Shown: positions 12,856 to 14,563 of the stretch, piece by piece
Numbering within the stretch: position 1 is the first letter of the stretch
How the letters are laid out: each line of letters starts with the position of its first letter
Source: an uncultured Oscillospiraceae bacterium
Lineage (GTDB): Bacteria > Bacillota > Clostridia > Oscillospirales > Acutalibacteraceae
Reading direction: 5' to 3'
DNA length: 14,563 nucleotides
Assembly: GCA_900543525.1 (NCBI GenBank)
Contig: UQRS01000056.1
Span: 1 to 14,563, forward strand
Translations under genes and position numbers: made by a program
The notes under the pieces: generated by a model
The model's database searches: none
What the model was told of the DNA's origin: nothing
The model's input: only the letters and a program-made list of their open reading frames with translations

Positions 12856-14328
12856 ATGAGTTTAAAAGGCTATAAAGAAGTCGCGCCCAACCGTTATGAG
12901 TTGGAGATTGTGCTGGACGGCGAAACCTTCCGTGACGCGATCCGCAAGGCCTATAAGCGCGGCGTGAAAAAGATGAACGTTCCCGGCTTCCGTAAGGGAA
13001 AAGCGCCTCTGGCTCTGATTGAGCAGTATTATGGGGAGGAAGTCTTTTTCGAGGACGCGCTCAATCTCCTCTATCCCACCGCGCTGGAAGAGGCTGTGGC
13101 TGAAGCCGGGCTGGAGATGATTGAGGACAAGATCGACTTTGATCTGGTTTCGATCAGCAAGCAGGATGGAGCTGACTATAAGCTGACCATCACGACCAAG
13201 CCGGTGATTGAGGTCGGCGAGTACAAGGGCCTCAAGGTTGAGAAGGTTACGCCGGCGGTTTCCGACGAGGAAGTACAGGCGGAGATTGACCGTCTGGCCG
13301 AGCGCAACTCCCGCCTTATCAGTGTGGAGGATCGCGCGGCGCAGGATGGCGACATCGCCGTGATCGATTTTGAGGGCTTTGTTGACGGCGTTGCTTTCGA
13401 CGGCGGCAAGGGCGAAGGTTACTCCCTGACGCTCGGCGCGGGACAGTTTATCCCCGGCTTTGAGGAGCAGGTTGTCGGCCACAATGTCGAGGACGCCTTT
13501 GACGTGAACGTCACCTTCCCGGAGGATTATCACGCCGAGGAGCTGAAGGGCAAGCCGGCCGTTTTCAAGTGCAAGCTGCACGAGATCAAGACGCGCGAGT
13601 ATCCGACGGTGGATGATGAGTTTGCCAAGGACGTCAGCGAGTTTGACACGCTGGACGAGCTGAAGCAGGACTATAAAGCCAAGCTGCTTGAGCGCAAGCA
13701 GAAGCAGTCGGATGACGATATGGAGAACGCCCTGATTGATCAGCTGATCGAAGGGGTCAAGGGCGACATTCCGGAGGTTATGTATGAGCATCGGGTGGAT
13801 GACAACCTCCGCGATTTCGACTACAGATTGCAGTCGCAGGGCATGAACCTGCAGACCTATATGCAGTACACCGGCGGCAGTGTGGAGGATCTTCGTCAGA
13901 ACTTCCGTCCGCAGGCCGAGCGGCAGGTTAAGATCCGCCTCGCGCTGGAGAAAATTGCGGAGCTGGAGAAGATCGTCCCGACCGAGGAGGAAATCGCGGC
14001 CGAGTATGACAAGCTGGCCGAGAGCTACGGTGTGAAGGCCGAGCAGGTCAAAGCGGCCATTCCGGAAAAGGAAGTTGCCGCCGATCTCGCGGTGGGCAAA
14101 GCGATCTCGATCGTTAAGGATTCCGCCGTCGTGACCGAGGTAGCTGAAAAGACTGAAAAGGCCGAGAAGACTGAGAAGAAGCCGGCAGCCAAAAAGACTG
14201 CGGCGAAGAAGGCTCCCGCCAAGAAGACGACCGCGAAGAAGGCGGCCGACGGGGAAGAGAAGCCGGCGGCCAAGAAGGCTCCTGCCAAAAAGGCTGCGAA
14301 GAAGGATACGGAGGATGCCGCGGAATAA
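12856..14328 (+). CDS. tig: Trigger factor with a Lys/Ala-rich C-terminal tail
   Basis: A 490-residue ribosome-associated chaperone with prolyl isomerase activity. The ribosome-binding N-domain (1-115) carries the signature Gly-Phe-Arg-Lys-Gly-Lys-Ala-Pro at 44-51, which docks on L23. The FKBP-type domain is about 150-245 (Gly-Asp-x-Ala-Val-Ile-Asp-Phe-Glu-Gly near 165-174; Phe-Ile-Pro-Gly-Phe-Glu at 198-203). The chaperone arms span 250-425. The usual length is about 430; here 60 further residues (431-490) hold 20 Lys and 18 Ala in Ala-Lys-Lys/Pro-Ala-Lys-Lys repeats resembling histone H1 tails. ATG 12856 follows GGAGG (12842-12846). Immediately after the stop the base composition changes sharply. 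The usual neighbour clpP/clpX is not seen. Confidence 0.97.
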   Translation: MSLKGYKEVAPNRYELEIVLDGETFRDAIRKAYKRGVKKMNVPGFRKGKAPLALIEQYYGEEVFFEDALNLLYPTALEEAVAEAGLEMIEDKIDFDLVSISKQDGADYKLTITTKPVIEVGEYKGLKVEKVTPAVSDEEVQAEIDRLAERNSRLISVEDRAAQDGDIAVIDFEGFVDGVAFDGGKGEGYSLTLGAGQFIPGFEEQVVGHNVEDAFDVNVTFPEDYHAEELKGKPAVFKCKLHEIKTREYPTVDDEFAKDVSEFDTLDELKQDYKAKLLERKQKQSDDDMENALIDQLIEGVKGDIPEVMYEHRVDDNLRDFDYRLQSQGMNLQTYMQYTGGSVEDLRQNFRPQAERQVKIRLALEKIAELEKIVPTEEEIAAEYDKLAESYGVKAEQVKAAIPEKEVAADLAVGKAISIVKDSAVVTEVAEKTEKAEKTEKKPAAKKTAAKKAPAKKTTAKKAADGEEKPAAKKAPAKKAAKKDTEDAAE

Positions 14329-14341
14329 TTTTTCCGCCCGG

Positions 14342-14563
14342 CTTTATTTATCCGAAACTTGGTCGCCTGAACCTGCAGACCAGGTAGATAAAGCTACTTG
14401 TATAGTGGTAGAGGGATACTATGCTGATAGCAATACGCCAAGTTATTATCGAATGGATTTTGATCCGGATAATAACCATAATGCTTTTGGGCAAGTTTTA
14501 CGTAACCATAAATATATATTTAATATAAAGAAGGTATCGGCTCCGGGATGGAGTACGCCGGAT
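14342..14563 (+). CDS. Partial Bacteroidetes-type fimbrillin-like fragment, no start, runs off the window
   Basis: The last ~220 bases keep one frame open for 74 codons with no start codon or ribosome binding site. The peptide includes Cys-Ile-Val-Val-Glu-Gly-Tyr-Tyr (20-27), Ser-Tyr-Tyr-Arg-Met-Asp-Phe (34-40) and Leu-Arg-Asn-His-Lys-Tyr-Ile-Phe-Asn-Ile (53-62), then a Gly-Trp-x-Thr-Pro-Asp end. This combination (Tyr-Tyr-Arg-x-Asp-Phe, then Leu-Arg-Asn-His-x-Tyr and an x-Gly-x-x-Thr-Pro-Asp segment) is what I know from FimA/Mfa1-type fimbrial subunits of Bacteroidales. G+C is about 40% (88 of 223 from 14341), against about 60% before. The junction lies near 14329-14345, directly after the tig stop. 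It is most simply a chimeric assembly; a real insertion is possible. Confidence 0.6.

Noticed and set aside
12862..13791. A 309-codon Leu-rich minus-strand frame opposite tig
   Set aside because: It is an antisense artefact of the tig codon usage; no start site and no family pattern.
1..14563. CRISPR arrays, tRNA or rRNA genes, transposases, phage or toxin-antitoxin genes
   Set aside because: I looked for regularly spaced repeats, tRNA-like arms and transposase motifs on both strands and saw none; the repeats present are low-complexity coding repeats or isolated palindromes.

Overview
The window reads as a chromosomal stretch of a high-GC, spore-forming Firmicute, most likely a clostridium of the Oscillospiraceae/Ruminococcaceae type. 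The supports are strong Shine-Dalgarno sequences, intrinsic terminators, the clostridial order rplS-lepB-ylqF(rbgA)-rnhB-yraN, a DUF1540 Cys-rich protein, and an M23/M50 gene pair like spoIVFA-spoIVFB. Composition is about 60% G+C by eye until about position 14340. The last ~220 bases are about 40% G+C and encode a piece of what looks like a Bacteroidetes fimbrillin, so the right end is probably an assembly chimera, less likely a transfer junction.

Layout. 1-402: a DUF378 membrane protein gene (+) and a bidirectional terminator. 403-2963: two minus-strand genes, a membrane-anchored parvulin foldase and a CmpB-type (PF06541) membrane protein. 3284-4845: a translationally coupled M23-M50 pair with an upstream candidate promoter that is weak. 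4846-5247: a long leader region with two sigma-A-like promoters and GC-rich hairpins. 5248-8677: rplS, lepB, rbgA, rnhB, yraN, interrupted by a terminator after rplS and by a 337-base palindrome-rich gap between rbgA and rnhB. 8678-8922: a terminator and a striking tandem dyad. 8923-11664: an M19 dipeptidase and thrC, the latter with its own promoter inside the dipeptidase 3' end. 11682-11715: a bidirectional terminator. 11722-11910: DUF1540 (-). 12039-14328: a COG1768-type phosphohydrolase and trigger factor (tig). 14342-14563: the foreign-looking fragment.

The genes are mostly housekeeping. rplS and RbgA serve the 50S subunit; LepB, the parvulin protein and trigger factor serve protein export and folding; RNase HII and possibly YraN handle nucleic acids; ThrC and the dipeptidase serve amino-acid supply; and the M23/M50 pair is probably sporulation machinery. 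I found no convincing new multi-gene system. The points most worth a second look are regulatory or structural: the tandem dyad before the dipeptidase, the structured promoter-driven segment before rplS, the palindromic rbgA-rnhB gap, Lys/Ala-rich histone-H1-like tails on both ThrC and trigger factor, an in-frame repeat expansion inside the dipeptidase, and the composition break at the right end.
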